DNA from: a virus
DNA: 22,710 nucleotides
Virus record (IMG/VR): IMGVR_UViG_3300034066_000059
Coordinates: 1 to 22,710 of that record
Direction: 5' to 3' (one strand)
Of the stretch, positions 1 to 7,551 are shown piece by piece. Within the stretch, counting starts at the first letter, position 1. Each line of letters starts with the position of its first letter. The position numbers and the translations under genes are program-made. The notes under the pieces were generated by a model. That model had not been told where the DNA came from and did no database searches. It was given only the letters and a program-made list of their open reading frames with translations.

Positions 1-60
1 CCTACACTTGCACAAATTGAGTTAAGATTAACGGGCCTTAACAATACGCCATTAAAATGA
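1..60 (+). CDS. C-terminal end of an upstream gene (partial)
   Basis: The frame from base 1 reads 19 sense codons and ends in TGA at 58-60, giving a C-terminus ending in GLNNTPLK. The stop overlaps the ATG of the small terminase gene as ATGA. The same overlap occurs at several other junctions here, so this is probably the tail of a real gene in the same operon. Nothing can be said about its function from 19 residues. A chance open frame of this length is possible. Confidence 0.45.
   Translation, partial: PTLAQIELRLTGLNNTPLK
21..42. repeat. Short inverted repeat ahead of small terminase
   Basis: GTTAAG (21-26) and CTTAAC (37-42) form a 6-bp inverted repeat around a 10-nt loop, 15 bases before the small terminase start. 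Terminase small subunits often bind DNA near their own gene, so a packaging or control site is conceivable. The repeat is short and probably also lies inside the upstream coding frame, so chance is a serious alternative. Confidence 0.2.
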
Positions 61-518
61 CCAACAGACTGCCGCCCGAATTGCATTTGGTTCACGGCAC
101 CAAAGCCGCTCATAAAGCTGAGCCGTTGCCTGAACATGTGCGAATGCGAGTTCCAAAAGCGGATTGGCTGGACGATCCAGATTCTTGGGATCGAGATCAA
201 TTTATGCGAGAAACGGCTGAGTTTCTTTGGCAAACATACGGCATTGGCAGCGATCAAGACAAACACGTTTTGTCGGCACTGGCAACGCAAATAGAAATTT
301 ATGTTGAATGTTGGAAAGGTGTAAAAAAAGGAGGCATTATCACTCGATTTAACCAAGGTTCAACAATTGGCCCCAATCCATTTATTCGTGTTGGAGACAA
401 AGCATTGATGCGAGCAATTGCGTTGATGAATGAACTAGGGTTAACACCAAAAGGCCGATTGGTTGGGGGAGCTCAACGAGAAGCGGGTAAATATTCCAAA
501 CTTTTAAATGGACCATGA
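57..518 (+). CDS. terS: Terminase small subunit, P27 family
   Basis: This 153-residue protein is a DNA-recognition subunit of the packaging motor; it would bind the packaging start site and load the large terminase onto concatemeric DNA. The C-terminal half carries the P27-type signature: GPNPFIRVGDKALMRAIA (about 105-122), then the helix and LGLTPKGR (127-134). The N-terminal part is charged and includes a helical segment, about 45-90. The length is normal for the family. The start is the ATG at 57, which overlaps the upstream TGA; there is no clear Shine-Dalgarno sequence, so translation may be coupled to the upstream gene. The stop overlaps the ParB-like gene as ATGA. The assignment rests on motif and on position three genes before the large terminase. 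Confidence 0.85.
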   Translation: MTNRLPPELHLVHGTKAAHKAEPLPEHVRMRVPKADWLDDPDSWDRDQFMRETAEFLWQTYGIGSDQDKHVLSALATQIEIYVECWKGVKKGGIITRFNQGSTIGPNPFIRVGDKALMRAIALMNELGLTPKGRLVGGAQREAGKYSKLLNGP

Positions 519-1060
519 AAAGCAAAACGATAGAACAAGTTACGATAGAAAAACTGATCCCGTATGCAAGGAACAGTCGCACCCATAGTGATGCACAAAT
601 AGCGCAAATTGCTGCAAGCATCAAAGAATTTGGGTTCGTAAACCCCGTGCTTATTGATGAGCAATACGGCATTGTCGCGGGTCATGGGCGCGTGATGGCG
701 GCGCGTAAATTGGGCATGGAAGAAGTTCCGTGTATCAAATTAACTCATCTCACGGAAAATCAAAAGCGGGCTTATGTTATTGCCGATAACAAATTGGCAT
801 TAAACGCTGGTTGGGACGATGAGATGTTGCGCGTTGAATTGCAAGAATTAAGCGATGCGGACTTTAATCTTGCGTTTACGGGATTTGACGAAAATGAGTT
901 AATGAAACTCATGGGCTTAGAAGAAAAAGAAGAAGCAACAGAACAATCTGTGGACGCGGTTTTTGAAATTGTCATTAGTTGTTCAAGCGAAGATGAACAG
1001 CAAAATTTGTTTGAAACAATGACGACCAAGGGATACAAATGCCGCGTTTTAACCATGTAG
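515..1060 (+). CDS. ParB/Srx-fold nuclease-like protein
   Basis: This 181-residue protein has a ParB N-terminal-type domain: a start like IEKLIPYARNSRTHSDAQI (11-29), the helix IAASIKEFGFVNPVLID (32-48), and the core nucleotide-binding motif GIVAGHGRVMAARKLG (52-67). The ENQKRAYVIADNKLAL stretch (81-96) is typical of phage ParB domains that are often fused to a DNA methyltransferase; here no methylase follows. Instead there is an acidic linker (about 132-148) and a small C-terminal module ending in GYKCRVLTM. It overlaps the next gene by 22 bases, so the two are probably made together. There is no ParA nearby, so plasmid-type partition is unlikely. A role in DNA cleavage, NTP use or DNA modification during packaging is inferred, not shown. 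Confidence 0.8.
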   Translation: MKSKTIEQVTIEKLIPYARNSRTHSDAQIAQIAASIKEFGFVNPVLIDEQYGIVAGHGRVMAARKLGMEEVPCIKLTHLTENQKRAYVIADNKLALNAGWDDEMLRVELQELSDADFNLAFTGFDENELMKLMGLEEKEEATEQSVDAVFEIVISCSSEDEQQNLFETMTTKGYKCRVLTM

Positions 1061-2121
1061 TAGAAACTCAATATCAACCGTCTTTTAGAACAGAAAAAGT
1101 CGCTGGCATGTTTGATGTGCCGGTTGAACCCGTGATTAGAAAATCATGGATGGTTGATTTGCCAATTGAAGCAGCACCGTGGTCAATCGGTTTGATCGTT
1201 GGTGCAAGCGGCGCGGGCAAAACAACAATTGCAAAACGAGCATTTAAAGATGCAACATTTTTTGAGCAACATCAATGGGGCGCAACATCGTTTTTAAATG
1301 ATTTTAAAAAAGAGTTGGACGTAAAACAAATTACAGATTCTTTAAGTCATGTTGGATTTGCCAGCCCGCCATCTTGGTTGTTGCCATATTATTGTTTAAG
1401 TAACGGTCAAAAATTTAGGGCTGATTTAGCAAGGGCAATTTTAGAAACAGAAGGCATTCTCGTTTTTGATGAATTTACATCTTTGGTTGATCGCACAGTC
1501 GCCAAAATTGGCAGTTATGCAGTGCAAAAATTTGTTCGCAAAATGAACAGGCAATTTGTTGCGGTTACATGCCATTATGATGTTGCGGAATGGTTAGAGC
1601 CTGATTGGATTTATGATGTTTCGACAATGGAATTTTCTCGGAGGTCACTTCGGCGACCACAAATCGAAGTCCAGATTTCACAAGTACATCATTCCGTCTG
1701 GCAAATATTCAAAGGCCATCATTATTTAAGCGCCGAATTAAACAAGGCCAGTAAAATTTTTGTTGCTGAAATTGAGCAACAACCGGCAGCAATGGTGGCG
1801 ATTTTGCCGTTTCCGCATCCGCACATAAAAAACATGTGGAAAGGTCATCGAACGGTAGTTTTGCCTGATTTCCAAGGAATTGGATTGGGTAATAAATTAA
1901 GCGAACATGTCGGTGATTGGTTATTAAATCAAGGCAAAAGATTCACAAGCGTCACCAGCCATCCCGCTATGATTCATTATCGAGCAAAATCCAAAAAATG
2001 GATCATGACTCGCGGGCCAAGCAGATTGGCGCATCCGGGAACAAAAGCAAAAATTCAAACAGCAAAAAACACCAGCATTAGCAGGTTAACAGCGTCTTTT
2101 GAATATGTTGGCAATAAATGA
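1039..2121 (+). CDS. ABC-type ATPase fused to GNAT/Mom-like domain
   Basis: This 360-residue protein has two domains. Residues 20-200 form a soluble ABC-type ATPase: Walker A GASGAGKT (55-62), an LSNGQ signature-like motif (120-124), Walker B ILVFDE (140-145) and a switch histidine (H179, in VAVTCHYDV). There are no membrane segments, so it is not a transporter. Residues 215-335 look like a GNAT fold: HHYLS (227-231), a strand with AAMVAILPF (250-258), and the acyl-CoA loop VVLPDFQGIGLG (273-284), which fits the QxxGxG pattern. The family is familiar to me from phage packaging regions, but I know of no proven function. The GNAT part could act on DNA bases, like phage Mu Mom, or on protein. 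ATG 1039 follows AGGG and lies inside the ParB-like gene. The gene is visibly AT-rich compared with the large terminase gene after it. Confidence 0.75.
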   Translation: MPRFNHVVETQYQPSFRTEKVAGMFDVPVEPVIRKSWMVDLPIEAAPWSIGLIVGASGAGKTTIAKRAFKDATFFEQHQWGATSFLNDFKKELDVKQITDSLSHVGFASPPSWLLPYYCLSNGQKFRADLARAILETEGILVFDEFTSLVDRTVAKIGSYAVQKFVRKMNRQFVAVTCHYDVAEWLEPDWIYDVSTMEFSRRSLRRPQIEVQISQVHHSVWQIFKGHHYLSAELNKASKIFVAEIEQQPAAMVAILPFPHPHIKNMWKGHRTVVLPDFQGIGLGNKLSEHVGDWLLNQGKRFTSVTSHPAMIHYRAKSKKWIMTRGPSRLAHPGTKAKIQTAKNTSISRLTASFEYVGNK

Positions 2122-3779
2122 ATTATGAAGATGGAATCCTTTACGCTGTTGGTGTTGTAAAAGGTGAAATACCCGTCTGCCGAAATGTGCGTTTGGCCTG
2201 CCAGCGGTTCCTAAACCAGCTTGAAGATAAGGCATGGGCGTGGGAATTCCACACCCGTTACGTTGAGCATTTCCTAGAGTTTGCCGGGACGCTGTGCCAC
2301 ACCAAAGGCCCGGACGCTGGCAAGCCCCTGGTCTTGCAGCCGTTTCAAGTTTTCCTGATTTGCGCCATCTATGGCTTTCGGTCAAAAAAAGACCAAAAGC
2401 AAAGAATGGTGCGGGATGTGATTGTGTACATTCCCAGGAAGGCGGGCAAATCTACCCTGATTGCGGCTATCGGGCTTTATGAACTGGCCTTTGGGGAATC
2501 CGGGGCCGAAGTCTATTGCTTGGCGACAAACCGCGACCAAGCATCCATCGTGTTTACGGCGGCGCAGGGTTTCATTGATGCGATGCCGCCAGATGTTGCT
2601 GCGCTGTTCAATCCAAGCAGGAACCGCATCACAAAGCTGGGCGATGCCCAAAGCCGGTTTGAAGCCCTTAGCAGGGACACCAAAAAGACCGGGGACGGCA
2701 AAAACCCGTCTTGCGCCATCATTGACGAAGCGGCGCAAATTGTTGATCGCAACAGCATTGAGGTTCTTTTTTCGGGCATGGTGGCGCGTCAAAACCCGTT
2801 GCGTATTTACATCACCACCGCCAGCTTTACAAAAGAAACCAAGTTTTACGAGGACATGCAAATGCTGGAAGCAATGCTGTCCGGGGAAGCCGTGGACAAC
2901 CCAAGATGGTTTGGGTTACTTTTTAGTTTGGATCTTGCCGATGATTGGCGAGACCCGACAACATGGGCAAAAGCAAACCCGATGCATGGGATAAGCGTTT
3001 TTGAAGAAGCGATTTCCCAAAGAGCAGAAGAAGCGAAACACAAGCCCGCAGCTTTAAATGAATTTCTATGCAAGACCCTGAACCTTTACGTCAGCGCAAA
3101 TAGCGCCTGGGTTGATCGGAATTATTGGGATGACCCAAGGTGCAACATCATGACCCAGCGGGAGCCAGAATCCGTTTTCATTGGATTTGATTTAGCAGCA
3201 GTCCGCGACCTTAATGCCGTTTGTACTTTGAAGCGATACGACGATGCTGATTTTGAAGCCGAATGGAAATTCTTCATGCCTGAGGAGGGGTTTTCCCTAA
3301 TTCCAAAACATTACGGCGATATTTTTCGTGTGGCGCGGCAATCGGGCATTTTGCACATCACAGAAGGCAATGTGATGGATGACCGCGAAATCAGCGATTA
3401 CATCATTCAGCAATCAAACCGATATCATGTGACCGAAATTGGCTATGACGCATACAACGCAGCGTCACTGGTTGCAAGGCTGCACGATTCAGGATTGCCG
3501 GTCAAAAAGGTGGGGCAAGGCATGGCGGTTCTTAGCAACCCGTCAAAACACGTTGAAAAACTCATCATGCAACATGCGATTAAGCATGATGGCAATCCAT
3601 TCGTGGGATGGCAGTTGGGAAACTGCGAGGTTTATATAGATGTGAACGGAAACGTCAAGGTTCGCAAGAATGAAGCAGACAAAAGCGCAAAAGTAGATGG
3701 TATTATTGCGCTTATCATTGCGATGCATTGCAGCTTAGATCATCCCGCAATGAGTGGATTTGGTTTCCGCACCTTGTAA
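2118..3779 (+). CDS. terL: Terminase large subunit
   Basis: This 553-residue protein is the ATP-driven packaging motor and nuclease that cuts concatemers and pumps DNA through the portal. The ATPase domain has an adenine-binding LQPFQ (73-77), Walker A IPRKAGKST (105-113), Walker B AIIDEA (200-205) and an ITTAS coupling motif (232-236). The RNase H-like nuclease has acidic residues at D358 (IGFDLA), D444 (GYDAYNA) and D527 (KVDGIIAL), the usual three-site pattern, so it appears intact. Length and motif spacing fit the HK97-type large terminases. ATG 2118 overlaps the preceding TGA. Local base composition rises sharply at this gene start compared with the upstream cassette. Confidence 0.96.
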   Translation: MNYEDGILYAVGVVKGEIPVCRNVRLACQRFLNQLEDKAWAWEFHTRYVEHFLEFAGTLCHTKGPDAGKPLVLQPFQVFLICAIYGFRSKKDQKQRMVRDVIVYIPRKAGKSTLIAAIGLYELAFGESGAEVYCLATNRDQASIVFTAAQGFIDAMPPDVAALFNPSRNRITKLGDAQSRFEALSRDTKKTGDGKNPSCAIIDEAAQIVDRNSIEVLFSGMVARQNPLRIYITTASFTKETKFYEDMQMLEAMLSGEAVDNPRWFGLLFSLDLADDWRDPTTWAKANPMHGISVFEEAISQRAEEAKHKPAALNEFLCKTLNLYVSANSAWVDRNYWDDPRCNIMTQREPESVFIGFDLAAVRDLNAVCTLKRYDDADFEAEWKFFMPEEGFSLIPKHYGDIFRVARQSGILHITEGNVMDDREISDYIIQQSNRYHVTEIGYDAYNAASLVARLHDSGLPVKKVGQGMAVLSNPSKHVEKLIMQHAIKHDGNPFVGWQLGNCEVYIDVNGNVKVRKNEADKSAKVDGIIALIIAMHCSLDHPAMSGFGFRTL

Positions 3780-3788
3780 GGACGCATC

Positions 3789-5195
3789 ATGAAAATCCCA
3801 GGTATCCCCGAAATTTTTCAGCGTAAAGCTGCAAAAGCGGATGAATCAAACACGCTTTATGGGCAAACGGCGCTTGGGAATAATATTGTTTACCAAGGCG
3901 ACAACAAGCGCCCAACGGTAAACACGCAAATTCTGTATGTAACCACTAGCAGCACCACAGATGCAGGCAGGCCGGTTGATACAAGCCTGCTATCGCGCAA
4001 CAGTACGGTTATGTCGTGCGTTTCCGTCAAGGCTCGGGCCATTTCGCAGTTGCCAATCAAGATTATGGCGAAAGCCGACGATGGCACATATGTCGATGCT
4101 ATCTGCTCGGACAAAGTTGGAACAAGGGATAAAGCAAAAGCCAAATCTGTTTTAACTCTATTGGAAAACCCTAATAACTTCCAAAGCCAATATGAATTTT
4201 GGTATCAGTGGATGATGTGGCATGAAATGCTTGGCGAAGCCTTCACCTTGTGGTGGAGGAAAGACCAAGACAGCAACACGCAAACACCTTTGGAAATGTA
4301 CATTTTGGACAGCACATTGATTGCTGTCACGATTACGCCTGCTCGATATCCGTCTTATCGTCTTAGCACCCCAAGCTATGGATTCAGCAAGGATGAGCCG
4401 CTGGCAATGCATCAGGTGATGCATGTTAAAGATCAGGCGTGGCAAGGTTCGGCAGGTTTTAACAAAGGCATTCTGGCTGCCGAGTTGGTCGGGCTAGATC
4501 AGGATATTGATTTGTATGCCAATTACGTCATGCTAAACGGGGCCAAGCCCAGCGGCTTGTTTATCACTGAACAGGTGATTCCCGACAGCAAATATAAAGA
4601 AATTGCAGCGCGTCTAAAAGAGGCGTGGTCAAGTATGGTCGGGAGCCAAAAGACCGACAAGAGCAAACCCGGACAGGGCATGCTGCTAGATCAGGGCATG
4701 AAATATGAAGCCCTTAAACCCTTGACCCTGCAAGATACCGATTTGGCAAACCTGAAGCTGCAAACCATGAAGCGAATTTGCGCTGTGTATGGTGTGCCGC
4801 CAAGCATGGTTGGCGTGGGTGATAGCAAATACAACAACACGCAAACGATGCTGGATGAGTTTTATAAATCGACGATGTATCCGGTTTTGGTGAACGTTCA
4901 GCAGAAATTAAAGCAGCAGCTTTTTAACGGCTACCCAAATTTGTATGTGGAATTCGACACCAAAAATTTCCTGAAGGGTGCGCCGTTGGATCAAATGAAT
5001 TTTGCTCAATCTGGCGTGTCCAATGGCATCATGACACCAAATGAAGCACGGGAATATTTGGGCATGAGTAAAATTGACAACGCCGACCAATTGAAAAGTG
5101 ACGCAAAACCAGCGGAACCAATTCCTGGCAGCAGCCCGCAAGACACCGGGGGCGGGGGCGGCAATCAGACCCGGAAAATGAACATTGGCAAATAA
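3789..5195 (+). CDS. Portal protein, HK97 family
   Basis: This 468-residue protein would form the dodecameric ring at the capsid vertex through which DNA enters and leaves. Family features include the N-terminal NSTVMSCVSVKARAISQLPI helix (71-90), LLENPN (124-129), the aromatic FWYQWMMWHEMLGEAF stretch (137-152), and the conserved clip/stem region with KRICAVYGVPPSMVG (328-342) and YNNTQTMLDEFYKSTMYPVL (348-367). The C-terminus is a Gly/Pro-rich tail, probably flexible. The length is typical. The start follows AAGGA. It sits directly between the large terminase and the protease, the canonical place. Confidence 0.95.
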   Translation: MKIPGIPEIFQRKAAKADESNTLYGQTALGNNIVYQGDNKRPTVNTQILYVTTSSTTDAGRPVDTSLLSRNSTVMSCVSVKARAISQLPIKIMAKADDGTYVDAICSDKVGTRDKAKAKSVLTLLENPNNFQSQYEFWYQWMMWHEMLGEAFTLWWRKDQDSNTQTPLEMYILDSTLIAVTITPARYPSYRLSTPSYGFSKDEPLAMHQVMHVKDQAWQGSAGFNKGILAAELVGLDQDIDLYANYVMLNGAKPSGLFITEQVIPDSKYKEIAARLKEAWSSMVGSQKTDKSKPGQGMLLDQGMKYEALKPLTLQDTDLANLKLQTMKRICAVYGVPPSMVGVGDSKYNNTQTMLDEFYKSTMYPVLVNVQQKLKQQLFNGYPNLYVEFDTKNFLKGAPLDQMNFAQSGVSNGIMTPNEAREYLGMSKIDNADQLKSDAKPAEPIPGSSPQDTGGGGGNQTRKMNIGK

Positions 5196-5197
5196 AA

Positions 5198-5416
5198 TTG
5201 TCCATTATTTTCCGAATAGTGGTAGCATCCCTGGCAACATATAAGCCAAATGCTGACCCGCCACCTAAACGCGGGAGGCCACCTAAAATAATATACGACA
5301 TTGATAGATCAAACGTCGTTGAGGTAATACATGACCAAGCAAATGCTGATCCTGTGCGAAGCCAAACTAGCAACCGAGGCCGCACAAAGCGGAAAAGCAC
5401 CGACCGGAAAGATTGA
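5198..5416 (+). CDS. Possible small AT-hook protein
   Basis: A 72-residue frame begins at TTG 5198, just after the portal stop, and overlaps the protease start by 86 bases in another frame. It encodes KRGRPPK, close to the AT-hook core that binds the minor groove of AT-rich DNA, and later a second basic stretch, NRGRTKRK. Each is preceded by NADP, and the DNA under the two NADP motifs is nearly repeated (AAGCCAAATGCTGACCC and AAGCAAATGCTGATCC). Against it: no Shine-Dalgarno sequence, a rare start codon (GTG 5219 is an alternative), and the second basic stretch lies in the overlap with a well-supported gene. Even if it is not translated, these 135 bases are the only extended space between portal and protease. 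Confidence 0.35.
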   Translation: MSIIFRIVVASLATYKPNADPPPKRGRPPKIIYDIDRSNVVEVIHDQANADPVRSQTSNRGRTKRKSTDRKD

Positions 5417-6134
5417 GGCCCGAGTTACCACCTGGGGGCCGCGTGAAGGCGCAGACGGTCGGCGTTTTTTCTATAAGCCCGAGGGCTTTATGGATTGGGC
5501 AAAAGAATTTACATCGTCGGGCAGGCCGTTGCCCATGTTTGTCAATCATTCCGCAGATCAAATCCCTGTTGGTGAATGGACAGAATTTGCGTTTGATGAT
5601 GAGGGCATGACAGCTACCGGACGGCTGTACATGAACACCACACAGGGCGCAGACCTATATAACGTCATGAGCGAAAGCCCCGCAATGTTTGGCGGCGTTT
5701 CGGTTGGCGCATACGCTGAAGAATTTCAGTGGGTCAAAGAAGATGGCGAAGTGTTTCCCGCTGGATCGGGCGATTATTGGGATGAGGGTTATTTTCAAAT
5801 CACCAAAGGCGGGCTGCGCGAAGTGTCCGTGGTGATGTACCCCAACAATCCAGCAGCCGAAGTGCAAAAGCTGGAATACTTTACAGCCGAGGGGCGCGTA
5901 AACCCTCGCATGATGGAAAAGGCTCTGCGTGAGGCAGGGCTTTGCCGAAAGGATGCGACCACCGCATCTTTGTTGTTCGACAAAATTTTGTTGGCGCGTG
6001 AGGCCCAGCAAAAGCCTGTCGAAAAACCCCAAATCGTGAGTGAGTCCGATGCGGTGGCCGAAGAAGCAGCAATTCTCGAAGCACTTCAGCAACGCGAATT
6101 GATGCAAGCCCTTAATGCACGTTTGAAAGGTTAA
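5331..6134 (+). CDS. Prohead maturation protease, HK97 gp4-like (S78)
   Basis: This 267-residue serine protease would cut the delta domain from the capsid protein, and itself, during prohead maturation. The fold signature is present: MFVNHSADQIPVGEW with likely catalytic His73, AMFGGVSVGAY with likely catalytic Ser124, and GLREVSVVMYPNNPAAEV (161-178), the usual third conserved block. Residues 190-267 form a charged, helical C-terminal tail that may target it to the scaffold. ATG 5331 has GAGG ten bases upstream, which decides the start. It is followed directly by the capsid gene. Confidence 0.93.
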   Translation: MTKQMLILCEAKLATEAAQSGKAPTGKIEARVTTWGPREGADGRRFFYKPEGFMDWAKEFTSSGRPLPMFVNHSADQIPVGEWTEFAFDDEGMTATGRLYMNTTQGADLYNVMSESPAMFGGVSVGAYAEEFQWVKEDGEVFPAGSGDYWDEGYFQITKGGLREVSVVMYPNNPAAEVQKLEYFTAEGRVNPRMMEKALREAGLCRKDATTASLLFDKILLAREAQQKPVEKPQIVSESDAVAEEAAILEALQQRELMQALNARLKG

Positions 6135-6136
6135 TC

Positions 6137-7486
6137 ATGTCTGACAAAATTATTGAAAAGCTGGACGCTATCGCAGCATCCAACGAAGCCAAAATCAGCG
6201 AAATCACTGCGGCTGCTGAGGCCAAAGTGGATGCCGCTAAAGCTGAACTGACCGAAAAAGTCGCAGCCCTGGAAGCCAAAATTTCCACCCTGCAAGCGCC
6301 TGCTTACATCGAGCGCACAAGCCCCAGTGTTCGCAAAGAAGTGAACAAATCGGTTCGTGAGCAACTGAAACAAGTTATTGGCGGCAAATCGCAGTTTGAA
6401 AAAGAACTGAAGATTTTTGCCAACGAAGCTGAGATGCAAGCCTATTTGAGCGAGGCATCGGCCCTGACCGGCGGCGGTAATAATCAGGGTGGACGCACCG
6501 CGTATGACCCCGTGTTTCGTGCGCTGCGTCTTGCCAACCCGCTGCGCGGCATGTCCCGCACCGTGGCAACTGATGGTTCAAGCTATCAATTCCGCGTCAA
6601 GACCGGCAACGCTGGCGCACAGTGGGGCTACGCCATTCAAAACAACGGCGCGGCAACAACCGAGGACACCAGCATTTGGCAAATTGTGCTGAAGGATATC
6701 AACGTCCAATTCCCGATCCGCACTGCGGCTCTGGATGACATTGATGGCCTTGAGGCGAACGTTGTCGATGACATGCTGGCCGAATTCGCACAGTCTGAGG
6801 CGCTTTCGATGGTGGCCAATAATGACCAGAGCGGCACCGGCACATCGGTTGCAACTGGCGGCGCTGATGGCTTGCGCGGTTTGGATCAGTACCCTGGCGC
6901 AAATGCTACATACGCGGGCGGCACGTTCAGCGTTTCGGCATTTGGCACTAGCGGCACCGGTTCGACGACCGGTCTGCATAACGTGGCAACTTATGACCAG
7001 ATTACCACCAACGGCAATACCGTCGGCGCAAATAACATCACATATAACGATGTTATCAATCTGATCTATGCATTGCCGCAGCAGTATTGGACAGAAAACG
7101 CCAAGTTCCTGATTAGCCCGATTTTGCTGAACGGCATTCGGAATTTGAAGGACAACAACGGCGCACCGATCTTTAATCGTAACGAAGGTCTGTCGGTTGA
7201 GGGTATTGTTGGTCAGTTGCTGGGCTTTGACGTTGTGGTCAACAAGTATTTGGACACGCCATCGCAAACCGCAACGGGGTCGGCTGGCACAACTAGCCTG
7301 TATCCGATGTATTTTGCGGATTGGAGCCGGTTCCATACCATCATTGACCGTCTGAATATGGTTATGCGGAGATATGACCAGACGCTCCCAGGATTTATTA
7401 CATTCTTTGGGGAAAAGCGTTTGGCAACATCTGTGCGCGACCCGTTTGCTGGTGTGCGTTATCGCTCGACCGGCACCGCGACCTAA
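6137..7486 (+). CDS. Major capsid protein, HK97 fold, with delta domain
   Basis: This 449-residue protein is the main shell subunit. Residues 1-55 are an Ala/Lys/Glu-rich coiled coil, the scaffold-like delta domain removed by the S78 protease; the mature shell domain probably starts around residue 100-112, near SEASALTGG. Landmarks of the fold include FRALRLANPLRG (127-138), FPIRTAALDDIDG (192-204), GGADGLRGLD (241-250), YALPQQYW (311-318), and a C-terminal PGFITFFGEKRLATSVRDPF (418-437). It has a good Shine-Dalgarno (GAAAGG, 6125-6130). A paralogue follows after a terminator. Codon use is GC-richer than in nearby genes, as expected for a highly expressed structural gene. Confidence 0.95.
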   Translation: MSDKIIEKLDAIAASNEAKISEITAAAEAKVDAAKAELTEKVAALEAKISTLQAPAYIERTSPSVRKEVNKSVREQLKQVIGGKSQFEKELKIFANEAEMQAYLSEASALTGGGNNQGGRTAYDPVFRALRLANPLRGMSRTVATDGSSYQFRVKTGNAGAQWGYAIQNNGAATTEDTSIWQIVLKDINVQFPIRTAALDDIDGLEANVVDDMLAEFAQSEALSMVANNDQSGTGTSVATGGADGLRGLDQYPGANATYAGGTFSVSAFGTSGTGSTTGLHNVATYDQITTNGNTVGANNITYNDVINLIYALPQQYWTENAKFLISPILLNGIRNLKDNNGAPIFNRNEGLSVEGIVGQLLGFDVVVNKYLDTPSQTATGSAGTTSLYPMYFADWSRFHTIIDRLNMVMRRYDQTLPGFITFFGEKRLATSVRDPFAGVRYRSTGTAT

Positions 7487-7501
7487 TTGCAGGAAGCCAT
7501 T

Positions 7502-7529
7502 GGCGGGGGATTCGTCCCCTGCCTTTTTT
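7502..7529 (+). terminator. Intrinsic terminator between the two capsid genes
   Basis: GGCGGGGGA (7502-7510) pairs with TCCCCTGCC (7515-7523) across a TTCG tetraloop: nine pairs with one G-T, followed by six T residues (7524-7529). This is a textbook rho-independent terminator with a very stable loop. It lies 16 bases after the first capsid stop and 22 bases before the second capsid start, so it would cut read-through into the paralogue and all downstream genes unless antiterminated. Confidence 0.9.
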
Positions 7530-7551
7530 CCAAACAATAAACGGACAAATC

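Noticed and set aside
515-1060. Plasmid-partition function for the ParB-like protein
   Set aside because: No ParA, no centromere-like repeats, and the place inside the packaging operon points to another role.
1039-2121. ABC transporter
   Set aside because: No membrane segments or permease partner; the second half is a GNAT-like domain.
2382-2994. Overlapping open frames on both strands inside the large terminase gene
   Set aside because: They lie within an intact TerL with all motifs and show no ribosome-binding site or family features.
6578-7537. Long minus-strand open frame (319 codons) opposite the first capsid gene
   Set aside because: It mirrors the codon bias of a confident plus-strand gene, has a composition rich in Arg/Cys/His with no domain, and no neighbour is on the minus strand.
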